Source: CAYVDH01 sp964450355 | Lineage (GTDB): Bacteria; Bacteroidota; Bacteroidia; NS11-12g; UBA955 | Reading direction: 5' to 3' | Assembly (NCBI GenBank): GCA_964450355.1 | Contig: CAYVDH010000002.1 | Coordinates: 1 to 59,635 of the forward strand | DNA: 59,635 nt | Shown: piece after piece, positions 28,343 to 36,906 of the stretch | Layout of the letters: every line of letters begins with the position of its first letter | Numbering within the stretch: the stretch's first letter is position 1 | Position numbers and translations under genes: made by a program | Notes under the pieces: generated by a model | The model's input: only the letters and a program-made list of their open reading frames with translations | The model's database searches: none | What the model was told of the DNA's origin: nothing

Positions 28343-28990
28343 TTAATCTAATACTTTATTTAAAATAAGATTAACTTCATTGAACATAGAAATAACCATA
28401 AAATGCCTGCCATTATTAATAACATAATCTGGAGATACATTAGAAATTGGGATAATTCTATCCTTACTCCCATGAATGTGAACTACTTTGGTTGAAGTTG
28501 ATTTATTGTTTTTCCAATTCAACAAAGCATTTATAGACCACTTTAAATAAGAAACATGAGATTGTTTTAAAATGTTAGACATCAATTTTTTTTCTTCAAT
28601 TGTTTTAATTCCAAAAAACCAATTTGTTATTGGATTGGGAATTTTTAACCAATGAACAGGTATTACCTTATGCAAATTTAAAAAAGCAATAAACTTAAAA
28701 TACCATGGCAATTGATTGCTTCTGGATAAACTAGAAATTATGATGATTTTAATTGGTTTGTATAAACATGAAATTTCTTTAGCAACGATGCCACCAAAAG
28801 ATAAACCGACCAAACAAAAAGGTTGATTGATGTCAATAGATTTAGCCATCCTAGAAGCATACTCTTCAATGGATTCATTTTCAAAAGGCATAATCCATGG
28901 CAAATGAATGATATTGTATTTAGGGTTTAATTTTATTTTTGAAAAAGCTGATTCATCAGCTCCCAAACCACTAATAAAATATACATTCAT
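28343..28990 (-). CDS. Alpha/beta hydrolase, last gene of the M48-AIM24 operon
   Basis: A 215-residue cytoplasmic alpha/beta hydrolase without a signal peptide. It begins with a typical first strand and oxyanion turn (VYFISGLGAD). The nucleophile elbow is GLSFGG with Ser64. Asp177 (HIHGSKDRIIP) and His196 (NNGRHFMV) complete a plausible catalytic triad. The length is short but complete for the family. It begins 9 bases after the stop of the third AIM24 gene and shares its strand, so it belongs to the operon that starts at 32175. The substrate cannot be told from sequence. Confidence 0.85.
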   Translation of the reverse strand: MNVYFISGLGADESAFSKIKLNPKYNIIHLPWIMPFENESIEEYASRMAKSIDINQPFCLVGLSFGGIVAKEISCLYKPIKIIIISSLSRSNQLPWYFKFIAFLNLHKVIPVHWLKIPNPITNWFFGIKTIEEKKLMSNILKQSHVSYLKWSINALLNWKNNKSTSTKVVHIHGSKDRIIPISNVSPDYVINNGRHFMVISMFNEVNLILNKVLD

Positions 28991-28999
28991 TGGAAATGC

Positions 29000-29683
29000 T
29001 TAATCGCTTTTAGCAGGTCTAAATGGATTGATCCAATGCAAAAAAGGTGATATTTTTCTGGTTTGTATCCATACTTTACCTTGTCCTTTAAAACGACAGA
29101 CTAAACCTTCACCAGAAAAAAACAATGACTTATAACCACCAATTTTACTAATGCTATACTCTAACCCTTCGGTAAAAGCAACAATGTGGCCTGTGTCAAC
29201 AATGTAGCCATCATTGACATCTATTTCGATGATGCCACCAAATGAATTGAACCACAGGTCGCCAAATCCTGAACATTTAATTAGGAAAAAACTTTCTCCT
29301 GAAAAAAAGCCTCGTGTAAGCCCTTGAAATTTGCTTTCTACATTCACAGTGTATGAAGAGGCTAAAAAGGCGGTATTTTGCAAATAAATGGTATTGTTGT
29401 TAAGAAAAACATGTTCAACATCACCAGGGCAAGCTGGTGCTATTTGAATTTCACCATAACCATTTTCAGTAGAAAATTCATTGATAAAAAGAGATTCGCC
29501 AGTTAAAAATCTAGACAATCCACCTTTAAATTTTGTTTTCATTTCTATGTTAGTATCCATAGTTGCCATTGCGGCAGCCTCTACTTTTAGTTTTTTGCCT
29601 TGGGGCATTTTTATGGTTACAAACCCATAATCTGGTTTGCATTGCATTGAATATTCAAATTCTTTTAATTCTTGATTTTCCAT
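29000..29683 (-). CDS. AIM24 / TIGR00266 family protein, third copy
   Basis: A 227-residue member of the AIM24 family. It shows the family's repeated beta units: GGLSRFLTGESLFINEF, PGDVEHVFLN, RGFFSGESFFLIKCSGFGDLWFNSFGGI, DTGHIVAFTEGLEYSISKIGG, LFFSGEGLVCRFKGQGKVWIQTR. There is no signal peptide. Its start overlaps the previous gene's stop by one base (TAATG at 29683). It is the most diverged in its N-terminal 20 residues. The biochemical role of bacterial members is not established. In yeast, Aim24 is a mitochondrial inner-membrane protein needed for cristae organisation. Confidence 0.9.
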   Translation of the reverse strand: MENQELKEFEYSMQCKPDYGFVTIKMPQGKKLKVEAAAMATMDTNIEMKTKFKGGLSRFLTGESLFINEFSTENGYGEIQIAPACPGDVEHVFLNNNTIYLQNTAFLASSYTVNVESKFQGLTRGFFSGESFFLIKCSGFGDLWFNSFGGIIEIDVNDGYIVDTGHIVAFTEGLEYSISKIGGYKSLFFSGEGLVCRFKGQGKVWIQTRKISPFLHWINPFRPAKSD

Positions 29684-30372
29684 TATTTTCTTGGTTTTAA
29701 TTTGGGGCCTAATGTACTACCGAATGAACCTGTATTATGTGATTGAATCCACACTGTTCCGTTTCCTTTGAATTTACATACTAATCCTTCTCCTCCTAAT
29801 ATCGAGCTCATCCAGCTTTTGCCAGCCTTTGTTAATGTAAAATTTAGTGTTTCATCAAATGCCACAATATGTCCAGAATCCACTATGTATTCGCCATTTA
29901 TTTGAACAGGATAGATAGCGCCAAATGAATTCACAATGACTGTACCTTTGCCTTTGATTGATAACCAAAATAAACTTTCTTTAGACAATAAGGATTTAAA
30001 TCCTTGCCAATTCATATTGATTTCAATATCGGGAGAACTGGCTACATAAGAACCTCCTTGTACAATAATTCCTTCACCGTTTAATTCTTTCACCATCATA
30101 TCGCCTGCATGAGTTGCTCCAACCCACACAGTTCCACCATTAGAACTGGCTTTATAATGATTCAAAAAAAAGCTTTCACCAGATAATAACCTTTTTAATC
30201 CTTTTAAAATACCCCCTGAATTTTTTTTGTAAGTAGTAGTAGTCATTGCTATATCTGGGCTCATGGCAATCATACAACCGGCTTCGGCAGTAAATTCTTG
30301 ACTGGGATTTAATTTAATTTCAGCAGCTGTACAACCTGGTTGTAATTTTAACTGCACATTCAATTCACTCAT
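29683..30372 (-). CDS. AIM24 / TIGR00266 family protein, second copy
   Basis: A 229-residue paralogue with the same layout: AEAGCMIAMSPDIAM, GLKRLLSGESFFLNHY, AGDMMVKELNGEGIIVQGGSYVAS, LSKESLFWLSIKGKGTVIVNSFGAI, DSGHIVAFDETLNFTLTKAG, ILGGEGLVCKFKGNGTVWIQSH. It lies between the other two copies, 25 bases after the first and overlapping the third by one base. Three adjacent copies suggest a heteromeric assembly or a recent tandem expansion; sequence alone cannot decide. Confidence 0.9.
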   Translation of the reverse strand: MSELNVQLKLQPGCTAAEIKLNPSQEFTAEAGCMIAMSPDIAMTTTTYKKNSGGILKGLKRLLSGESFFLNHYKASSNGGTVWVGATHAGDMMVKELNGEGIIVQGGSYVASSPDIEINMNWQGFKSLLSKESLFWLSIKGKGTVIVNSFGAIYPVQINGEYIVDSGHIVAFDETLNFTLTKAGKSWMSSILGGEGLVCKFKGNGTVWIQSHNTGSFGSTLGPKLKPRK

Positions 30373-30397
30373 CTTATTTATTTCTTAACTTTATAAA

Positions 30398-31057
30398 TTA
30401 TAAATGTCTATTCACCCATGCGGCTAGTCCAGATAAATTCCTTGTTTGAATGTATATTTTACCTTTACCTTGAACTCTTGTAACTAAGCCTTCACCACCA
30501 AAAAGGCTGCTGAATAAACCACCAGAAAACTGAGGTTTTAATTTCATGGTAGGTTCATAAGCTACCAAATGTCCTGAATCAACAATGAAATCATCGTGAA
30601 TTTCTTTTTCTAAAATCCCGCCATAAGCTCCAAAAATAACTTTACCTTTTCCTGATACTTGCAATTTAAATAAGCCTTCGCCACCTAGCAAAGAACCAAT
30701 ACCTGCCCATTTAACGCCTACTTTTACATTTGATTCGGAGGCAATATATGCCCCTCTTTGTAAACAATAACTTTCGCCATTTAATTCTTTCAAATGCATG
30801 TCACCTGGTGTGGCTTGAGTAAGGTGTATGGACAATTTTTTATCAGTATTGTTTGTAAAATGATTGATAAATAAACTCTCTCCTCCAAATATTTTTTTAA
30901 TGATGCTACCAAAAAATCCCCCATTAAATTTTGCAACCATATCCAATTCAGCAGACATACTTGACATGGCATCTGATTCAGTAACGATGGTCTCACCTGG
31001 GTCTAATTCAACAACTAAATAAGTAAATACTGGTTTACCTTCTATTTTAATATTCAT
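30398..31057 (-). CDS. AIM24 / TIGR00266 family protein, first copy
   Basis: A 219-residue family member: ESDAMSSMSAELDMVAKF, SIIKKIFGGESLFINHFTNN, PGDMHLKELNGESYCLQRGAYIAS, LLGGEGLFKLQVSGKGKVIFGAYGGI, DSGHLVAYEPTMKLKPQFSGG, LFGGEGLVTRVQGKGKIYIQTRNL. It begins two bases after the stop of the M48 metalloprotease gene, which points to tight co-expression with that membrane protease. Confidence 0.9.
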   Translation of the reverse strand: MNIKIEGKPVFTYLVVELDPGETIVTESDAMSSMSAELDMVAKFNGGFFGSIIKKIFGGESLFINHFTNNTDKKLSIHLTQATPGDMHLKELNGESYCLQRGAYIASESNVKVGVKWAGIGSLLGGEGLFKLQVSGKGKVIFGAYGGILEKEIHDDFIVDSGHLVAYEPTMKLKPQFSGGLFSSLFGGEGLVTRVQGKGKIYIQTRNLSGLAAWVNRHL

Positions 31058-31059
31058 AA

Positions 31060-32175
31060 TTATTTTGATTTATTCATTTTTGTTTTAAACTCTTCAAATG
31101 TATTGGGCAAAGGTTTAAATATGTCAATTAATTTCTTTTCTTTTTCTTTCAATTTATCTATTCTTTCTTGTGTTTTGGGGTGAGTAGATAAAAAAGACAA
31201 ATCTACAGCATTTCCAATTGCAGAATCTATTTTATTTTCTTTTTTTATAGTTTCAAAAAAACTTGTCAATCCATGAGGATTTATTTTAGCCTTAATTAAA
31301 TAATCCCATCCCGTTTCATCGGCTTCTCTTTCAAACTCTCTGCTGTTAGATAAGGTGGCTAATTCGCCCCCTACATTGGCAAATGTACCAGCCAATGCAC
31401 TGACATCGCCAAGGGTAACAGAAAGCAAAGCAAAAATACCTAAATTATTGATGATTCCTCTGATATGGTGCCTTCTAGTCACATGTGCTAATTCATGGGC
31501 TAATACACCCATTACTTCTTCCCAATTTTTTGCATTTTGAATTAATCCAGATTGTACTATTACTTTACCACCTGGCAAAGCAAAAGCATTGATAGTAGGG
31601 TCGTTGACAAAATACAAATCAACAGTATAACCCTGCTTTTTAATTTCATTGAATAATGGTTCTGCTATGGTAAGAAATTCTTTTTTTAATGAATCGTTTT
31701 TAATGAACTTATAGTTCAAAGACATGGTGTTAAATAATTTATCTCCTGCACTTTTTTCCCATTCAATAGGAACTTGTTTAGCAAGTTTTTCAACCATTTT
31801 ATCTTTTAATAAATACAAACCCACAATACTCAAAGTAATGATTGCTATAATAAGAAAAGTGAATTTCCAGAATCTATTTATGGTTTTTTTTGCTTGTTTT
31901 ATATCAGCAACTAAAGTTGGATGAAATTTAAGATGTTCGTCTTTTAATATTTTTTTATCATCTGTATAAATAGAAATGTTGGGATTGTTTTTTAAGGTAA
32001 AGAAAATGTATCTATCGCCCGACCCACCACCATTCACTTTTATTTCATTTAATTTAAAAGTCAATTGAAAGTCATCACTAATAAAAGCAATGTCATTGAT
32101 ATTGATTATTACGTTGCCACCGCATCTTCCTCCTTTTACATCGGGATGAATAATTGTTGCTTTGTATGTATTCAC
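31060..32175 (-). CDS. M48-family membrane zinc metalloprotease
   Basis: A 371-residue protein. The first 95 residues are a cytosolic beta-rich domain (possibly PH-like; inference). One transmembrane segment lies near residues 104-123. The peptidase domain has HELAH at 227-231 and the downstream FEREADETG, which supplies the third zinc-ligand glutamate. ALPGGKVIVQSGL and STHPKTQERI are further M48C (BepA/Oma1-like) signatures. The start codon is GTG; no in-frame ATG lies near. It is the first gene of a five-gene minus-strand operon with three AIM24 proteins and a hydrolase. A quality-control role at the inner membrane is likely from the family; the partnership with AIM24 proteins is inferred from position. 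Confidence 0.9.
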   Translation of the reverse strand: MNTYKATIIHPDVKGGRCGGNVIININDIAFISDDFQLTFKLNEIKVNGGGSGDRYIFFTLKNNPNISIYTDDKKILKDEHLKFHPTLVADIKQAKKTINRFWKFTFLIIAIITLSIVGLYLLKDKMVEKLAKQVPIEWEKSAGDKLFNTMSLNYKFIKNDSLKKEFLTIAEPLFNEIKKQGYTVDLYFVNDPTINAFALPGGKVIVQSGLIQNAKNWEEVMGVLAHELAHVTRRHHIRGIINNLGIFALLSVTLGDVSALAGTFANVGGELATLSNSREFEREADETGWDYLIKAKINPHGLTSFFETIKKENKIDSAIGNAVDLSFLSTHPKTQERIDKLKEKEKKLIDIFKPLPNTFEEFKTKMNKSK

Positions 32176-32191
32176 TATGAATTTAAAAATT

Positions 32192-32222
32192 CAAATGTAT
32201 TATGAATACTATGTAATTTCAA
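32192..32222 (-). promoter_or_regulatory. Bacteroidota-type promoter for the M48-AIM24 operon
   Basis: Read on the minus strand, TTG (32222-32220) is followed by 20 bases and TACATTTG (32199-32192), matching the -33/-7 consensus. The leader before GTG 32175 would be only about 10 bases. Confidence 0.6.
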
Positions 32223-32385
32223 TTTTATTTTTAATAATTAGACCAAATTAATAGATAAAACCGTTGAAAGACAATAGGTGTCTTAATTAAAATACAATTT
32301 GGCACAATGCTTGAAAGATAATTAGTATAAAAGCATTTATTTTGCGCTTTTATCTAAAAAATAAAAAAACCTAAACATCAAGCTT

Positions 32386-35300
32386 ATGTGTACACAAACT
32401 ACAAAATCATCATTAGTCATTCTGTTTCTTTTCATTATCAATGGCATTTATGCTCAACAATGGTTGGGTAGAACTACCAGTAATTATGCTGGCACTTATG
32501 GAGTATATAACAATGCTTCAACTATAGCAGACTCAAAATACAAGTATTATTTTAACTTTTGGGGTAGAGGACTAAATTTTTACAACAACTATTTAGATTA
32601 TAATGCACCTATCAAGCTCAATCATTGGGCAAATGACAATTATGATATCAATTATAAACGGTTGGATGATAAAGCCGATTATAAAAAAAATTGGCTGTTG
32701 GAAAATTTAAATGGAAAAGATAAGTATTTCAGTTTTCAACAAGACATATGGGGGCCTGCAATGATGTTTCCTGTTGGTAAATCAATAAATATGTCTATCA
32801 ATACTCGTCAAAGAAGCGCTATCAATGTGTTTGGTATTGCTGAACCATTTGCTCGTATGGCATTTAATGGAATAGATAGCAGTGGAGGAATATACAATGG
32901 AAGCAATGGCTTACAAAGAAATAAAACATACAGCAATGGTAAATTTGGAGTGAATGCACAAACATATCAAGAACTCAGTTTCACCTTTGCTGGTACCATG
33001 GCAAAATCAGATAAACATCAATTAGATGGGGGTTTGTCAGTAAAATTTATCAGAGGTTTAGGTGCTGCTTATGTTAAAGGCAATGGTTTTGATGCTGCTA
33101 TCACAGGTAATAATAGTGCCACAATTCAAAATGCAGACATAGAATATGCTTACACAGACGATAAAAATTTGATTGAACCATTTAACAGACCATATGGTTT
33201 ATTTTCACTTCAAAGTAAAGGAGCAGGAGCAGGTTTAGACTTAGGATTGACTTATACTTTTAGACAAGAAAGAGGTAGATATGCACCTAAAAATAAATGT
33301 TTTTTAAACGATAGAAAAACTGATTATGATTTTAAATTGTCTATGGCATTGAATGATTTAGGAGCTGTAAAATACGGAAGAAACTCAACTAAATACGCCA
33401 TTTCAAGTAACAATATAAATACCATTAATGCACCAAGTTCTGTTCTCAATGGATTTAATGTTGGTAATCAAAATGCTTTAGATACCATTGGTAATAGAGT
33501 ATTTGCAGGATTAGGAGGAGTTAAAACTTCAGATTTTACAATGGCATTACCTGCAGCATTTAACCTTCAAGCAGATGTAAGATGGACTAAACATTTTTAT
33601 ACAGCATTAGTGTGGAATCAAAGCTTAAAAGGAATTAATTCTACAGGCATGAGAGCAACTTCTATGGTATCATTAGTGCCACGAATTGAATCAAGAGGAT
33701 TTGAATTCAGTATGCCTTTGACATTATCAGAAAATTACAAGAATTTTTATGTTGGAGCATACACCCGTATAGGACCAGTGTTTTTTGGTAGTGATAATTT
33801 AGGAGGATTATTGGGTGTGGCAAGTAACAGTAATTTCAGAGGTGCAGATATTTATGGAGGTGTATCTTTTGGAATTGGACATTGCCATCAATCTTGGTAC
33901 GAAGAAAAAGTAGATCCAGTAGTGACAGATACTTTTGAAACTAAAATTAAAGACACTTTAAAATTAGTTAAACATGATACTATTAGAATCATAAAAAGAG
34001 ATACGATTAAAATTGTTAAACGCGACACCATTTATAAAACCAAAAACGGAGAAATAAAAGTAAAACGCGATACCATTTACATTGAAAAAATAATAAAATC
34101 TAAAGTTGATATTGAAAAAGAAAATCAATTAAAACAAAAAGAAATTGAACTTAATAACAAACAAAAGCAATTAGAGCAAAAAGAAAAAGAACTTCAGGAC
34201 AAAGAAAAAGGTACATACAATGAATCAGATGCATTGAGAAATTGTAAAAATCAAACCACAATTCTAACAAATGAAAACATTGTACTACAAACAAAAGTAA
34301 CTAATCAAGCTACTGAGATAGAAAGGTTGAAAAAACAATTAGAAGAAGCAAATAGAAATAAACAAATTCAAGATGCTGAATTAGAAGCTTTGAGAAAATG
34401 TGGTACTAAAATCGTGTACAATGAAACTACAGGTAAGCCAATGACTCCATGTGAATTGTACGAAAGAGAAAAGTTAAGAACTAAAGATTGTGAAGAAAGT
34501 AAAATTGCTAAAGACAATGAAATAAACTCCCTTAAAAATCAATTAGCCATAGCGACTAAAAAAATTGGTGAATTGGAAGTGGAAATTAGCAATTTGAAAA
34601 AAGGCACTGGAGCTAAAAACAATGCAGAAGTTGTTAAAGGTACTGATGCAGAGAAATTATTAAAAGCAAACAAACAACTTGATAGTTTGAATTTACAAGT
34701 TATCATGCTTAGTGCAGAGCTTGACAAGTGCAAAAAATCCAACAGTCAAACAGAAGCACAAATCATCATTAAAAAATTAGAAGATCAGGTTAAAGAATTA
34801 ACAGCACAATTAAAAACATGCAAAGACAATACTGAAGTGCTTAATTCTACCATTGCACAAAAGAATGCAGAACTTGAAGCATGTAAAAAGAACATTAGTT
34901 CAGTTAATGAAGCAGAAACTTTAACCAAATTGAAAAAATGTGAAGATGAAAAAAATCTATACAAAGCAGAATTAGCTGAATTAAGTAAACAACACACTGT
35001 ATTAAATGCTAAAGTTGTAAGATTGAATTCAACAATAGATAGTTTGAAACAAGTGATTGCAAAAGGTGGAAATTCGGGAAGCAACGATGAAATTTTGAAA
35101 AAATGCAATGAAACCAAAGCAGAGTTTGAAGCAGAAATTGTGAAATTAAAATCTAAAATAACTACATTAGAAACTGAAGTTAATGTTGTAAAAAAAGACA
35201 ACGATGATTGCAATAAACGCAAAGTTGAATTAGAAGCAGAAGTGATTACTCTTAAAAAGAAATTAAGTGAAACAGACAACAGCGATGCGGCTAAGAAAAA

Positions 35301-36300
35301 TGTTGAATTAGAAGCTGAAATCATTAAATTAAAATCTAAAATTAACAGTCTTGAGTCTGATGTAGCTGAGAACAAAAAATTGAGTGATGATTGTGCTAAA
35401 CGCAAAGCAGAGCTTGAAGCAGAGATTATTACACTTAAGAAAAATGCGTCAGAATCAGATGCAACAGAATTGAATAAAAAAATTAGCAACCTTGAAGCTG
35501 AATTAGTCAATGTGAAAAAGAAATCTACTGATTGTGAAACTGAATTGACTTCTCTTAAATCAGAGAATGACAATTTGAAAAAACAAAAAGCTGAATTAGA
35601 AGCTGAAATAGTAACGTTGAAAGCTAAAAACAACAGTTCAAATTGCGATGAGTACATCAAACAAATTGAAGATAAAAACAAAAGCATAGAAGAATTAAAA
35701 ACTCAGAACAATACCTTGCAAAACAAGGTTAACAACTTGACGAATCAATTAAATGAATTGAGAACAGAATATAATTTTGTCATCAAACAACAAAGAAGAT
35801 GCAATGAAAAATTAGATAGTTGTATTAAAGGTTTAACTCCAGGTAATAAAGTGCCAGAAGGTGGTCCTTCAATGCCAGAAGGTAGTAAAGATGAAAGCAT
35901 AGAAGAGGTAAGTACACCAAGCCAACAAAAAGGAAGTTTATTTGGAGCTATTTTAGGGGCATTAGGAGAAGCTATTTTAACAAGTAGTACTAATAATTCA
36001 AGTAATAATGGAAGCAGCAATGGCAATACTAATTCAAGTTCAAGTTCAGGAACTACTGTAAAAAAGAATGATAGCAAACCCGATTACAAACCAATTAATA
36101 CAGGGACATCAAAACCAAGCACTACCAATTCAAATACGAATACACCAACTAGCACCACTAATACAAATGGAGGAACAGTAAAACCAAATAAAACAACACC
36201 AGTTAACATACCTAGTTCCACCAATACTAGTGGTACAAATACCACCACTACAAAGCCAAATCAGAATACACCTTCAAATAAAGCAGTGATTCCAAATTAA
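32386..36300 (+). CDS. DUF5723-type outer-membrane barrel fused to a long coiled coil
   Basis: A 1304-residue protein. A signal peptide ends near residue 24 (IYAQ). Residues about 25-505 resemble the DUF5723 family of predicted outer-membrane barrels ('NYAGTYGVYNNASTIADSKYKYYFNF' region, then 'AGLDLGLTYTFRQERG', 'FYVGAYTRIGPVFFGSDNLGGLLG'). Residues about 522-567 hold five KRDTI-type repeats. Residues about 570-1155 are a nearly continuous coiled coil with repeats of the form KAELEAEIITLKK, spaced 50-60 residues and often preceded by D-D/N-C. A glycine-zipper-like GSLFGAILGALGEAIL lies near 1183. The tail is Ser/Thr/Asn/Pro-rich. The usual Bacteroidota barrel fusion is to OmpA; here the coiled coil may take its place as a periplasmic spacer. 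A weak promoter-like TTATTTTG lies at 32337-32344. Confidence 0.85.
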   Translation: MCTQTTKSSLVILFLFIINGIYAQQWLGRTTSNYAGTYGVYNNASTIADSKYKYYFNFWGRGLNFYNNYLDYNAPIKLNHWANDNYDINYKRLDDKADYKKNWLLENLNGKDKYFSFQQDIWGPAMMFPVGKSINMSINTRQRSAINVFGIAEPFARMAFNGIDSSGGIYNGSNGLQRNKTYSNGKFGVNAQTYQELSFTFAGTMAKSDKHQLDGGLSVKFIRGLGAAYVKGNGFDAAITGNNSATIQNADIEYAYTDDKNLIEPFNRPYGLFSLQSKGAGAGLDLGLTYTFRQERGRYAPKNKCFLNDRKTDYDFKLSMALNDLGAVKYGRNSTKYAISSNNINTINAPSSVLNGFNVGNQNALDTIGNRVFAGLGGVKTSDFTMALPAAFNLQADVRWTKHFYTALVWNQSLKGINSTGMRATSMVSLVPRIESRGFEFSMPLTLSENYKNFYVGAYTRIGPVFFGSDNLGGLLGVASNSNFRGADIYGGVSFGIGHCHQSWYEEKVDPVVTDTFETKIKDTLKLVKHDTIRIIKRDTIKIVKRDTIYKTKNGEIKVKRDTIYIEKIIKSKVDIEKENQLKQKEIELNNKQKQLEQKEKELQDKEKGTYNESDALRNCKNQTTILTNENIVLQTKVTNQATEIERLKKQLEEANRNKQIQDAELEALRKCGTKIVYNETTGKPMTPCELYEREKLRTKDCEESKIAKDNEINSLKNQLAIATKKIGELEVEISNLKKGTGAKNNAEVVKGTDAEKLLKANKQLDSLNLQVIMLSAELDKCKKSNSQTEAQIIIKKLEDQVKELTAQLKTCKDNTEVLNSTIAQKNAELEACKKNISSVNEAETLTKLKKCEDEKNLYKAELAELSKQHTVLNAKVVRLNSTIDSLKQVIAKGGNSGSNDEILKKCNETKAEFEAEIVKLKSKITTLETEVNVVKKDNDDCNKRKVELEAEVITLKKKLSETDNSDAAKKNVELEAEIIKLKSKINSLESDVAENKKLSDDCAKRKAELEAEIITLKKNASESDATELNKKISNLEAELVNVKKKSTDCETELTSLKSENDNLKKQKAELEAEIVTLKAKNNSSNCDEYIKQIEDKNKSIEELKTQNNTLQNKVNNLTNQLNELRTEYNFVIKQQRRCNEKLDSCIKGLTPGNKVPEGGPSMPEGSKDESIEEVSTPSQQKGSLFGAILGALGEAILTSSTNNSSNNGSSNGNTNSSSSSGTTVKKNDSKPDYKPINTGTSKPSTTNSNTNTPTSTTNTNGGTVKPNKTTPVNIPSSTNTSGTNTTTTKPNQNTPSNKAVIPN

Positions 36301-36360
36301 TAGAATAGTTTGAATAACAGAAGTTTAAATTGTATTTAGTTTAAAATTAGAGATAAATAT

Positions 36361-36391
36361 TTTGTAAAATTTAAAAAAAGACATACATTTG
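36361..36391 (+). promoter_or_regulatory. Bacteroidota-type promoter for rimP-nusA
   Basis: TTTG at 36361-36364, 19 bases, then TACATTTG at 36384-36391: an exact consensus match. Transcription would start near 36398, just before the leader hairpin. Confidence 0.75.
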
Positions 36392-36413
36392 CATCATAAA
36401 ATATAAAGTTTTG

Positions 36414-36438
36414 AGTGAGGGGCCGAAAGCCCCTCACT
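36414..36438 (+). promoter_or_regulatory. Leader hairpin of the rimP-nusA transcript
   Basis: A perfect 10-bp stem (AGTGAGGGGC at 36414-36423 with GCCCCTCACT at 36429-36438) closes a CGAAA loop. It is by far the most GC-rich spot in the neighbourhood and ends six bases before ATG 36445. It could therefore mask ribosome entry or bind a protein such as a ribosome-assembly factor. Conserved use in other species cannot be tested here. Confidence 0.6.
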
Positions 36439-36444
36439 TGTTAT

Positions 36445-36906
36445 ATGACAGTAAAAGAAATTATACTAACAGCAACAAATCAAGCATTAGCAAATAATGA
36501 CCAAATGTTTTTATTGCAAATTAATCAGCAACAAGAACATTATGAAATCATTGTTGATGGTGATGTTTTACTGGGGATTAACCAAATAACCGAGCTAAGT
36601 AGAAGCATCAATAAATTATTAGAAGAACCACTGGCAGACAATACTGAATACAGTATCGATGTCACTACTGCTGGAGCTGATAGTCCTTTGTTAATGTTAA
36701 GACAATACCCTAAACATATTGGTAGAAATTTTAAAATTAAGACGACAGATGACAATGAATTTGAAGGGAAATTAATTTCATTAAATAATGAAACTCTTGC
36801 TTTCGAAATTGCACCAGATAAAAAAAAGAAAATCAAATCAATTGAAACTAAAACAATTCAATTTAATCAAATAAAAAAAGCAAACATTATAATATCATTC
36901 AAATGA
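36445..36906 (+). CDS. rimP: Ribosome maturation factor RimP
   Basis: A 153-residue RimP. The frame is open back to a GTG at 36415, but that codon lies inside the leader hairpin. ATG 36445 starts with MTVKEIILTATNQAL, as expected for the family. The N-terminal domain has GDVLLGINQITELSRSINKLL; the motif VTTAGADSPL corresponds to the family's V-S-SPG-D-PL, and the C-terminal domain follows (IGRNFKIKT ... FEGKLISLNNETLAFEI). RimP binds the 30S subunit and assists its maturation. Its stop overlaps the nusA start (ATGA, 36903-36906). Confidence 0.93.
   Translation: MTVKEIILTATNQALANNDQMFLLQINQQQEHYEIIVDGDVLLGINQITELSRSINKLLEEPLADNTEYSIDVTTAGADSPLLMLRQYPKHIGRNFKIKTTDDNEFEGKLISLNNETLAFEIAPDKKKKIKSIETKTIQFNQIKKANIIISFK

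Noticed and set aside
34785..35687. A 300-codon open frame on the minus strand
   Set aside because: It is antisense to the repetitive coiled-coil region; its Ser/Phe/Leu-rich translation mirrors the Lys/Glu codons of the plus-strand gene. No start signal or family match.
36415..36444. GTG start for rimP giving 10 extra residues
   Set aside because: Those codons are the leader hairpin itself; ATG 36445 fits the family N-terminus.
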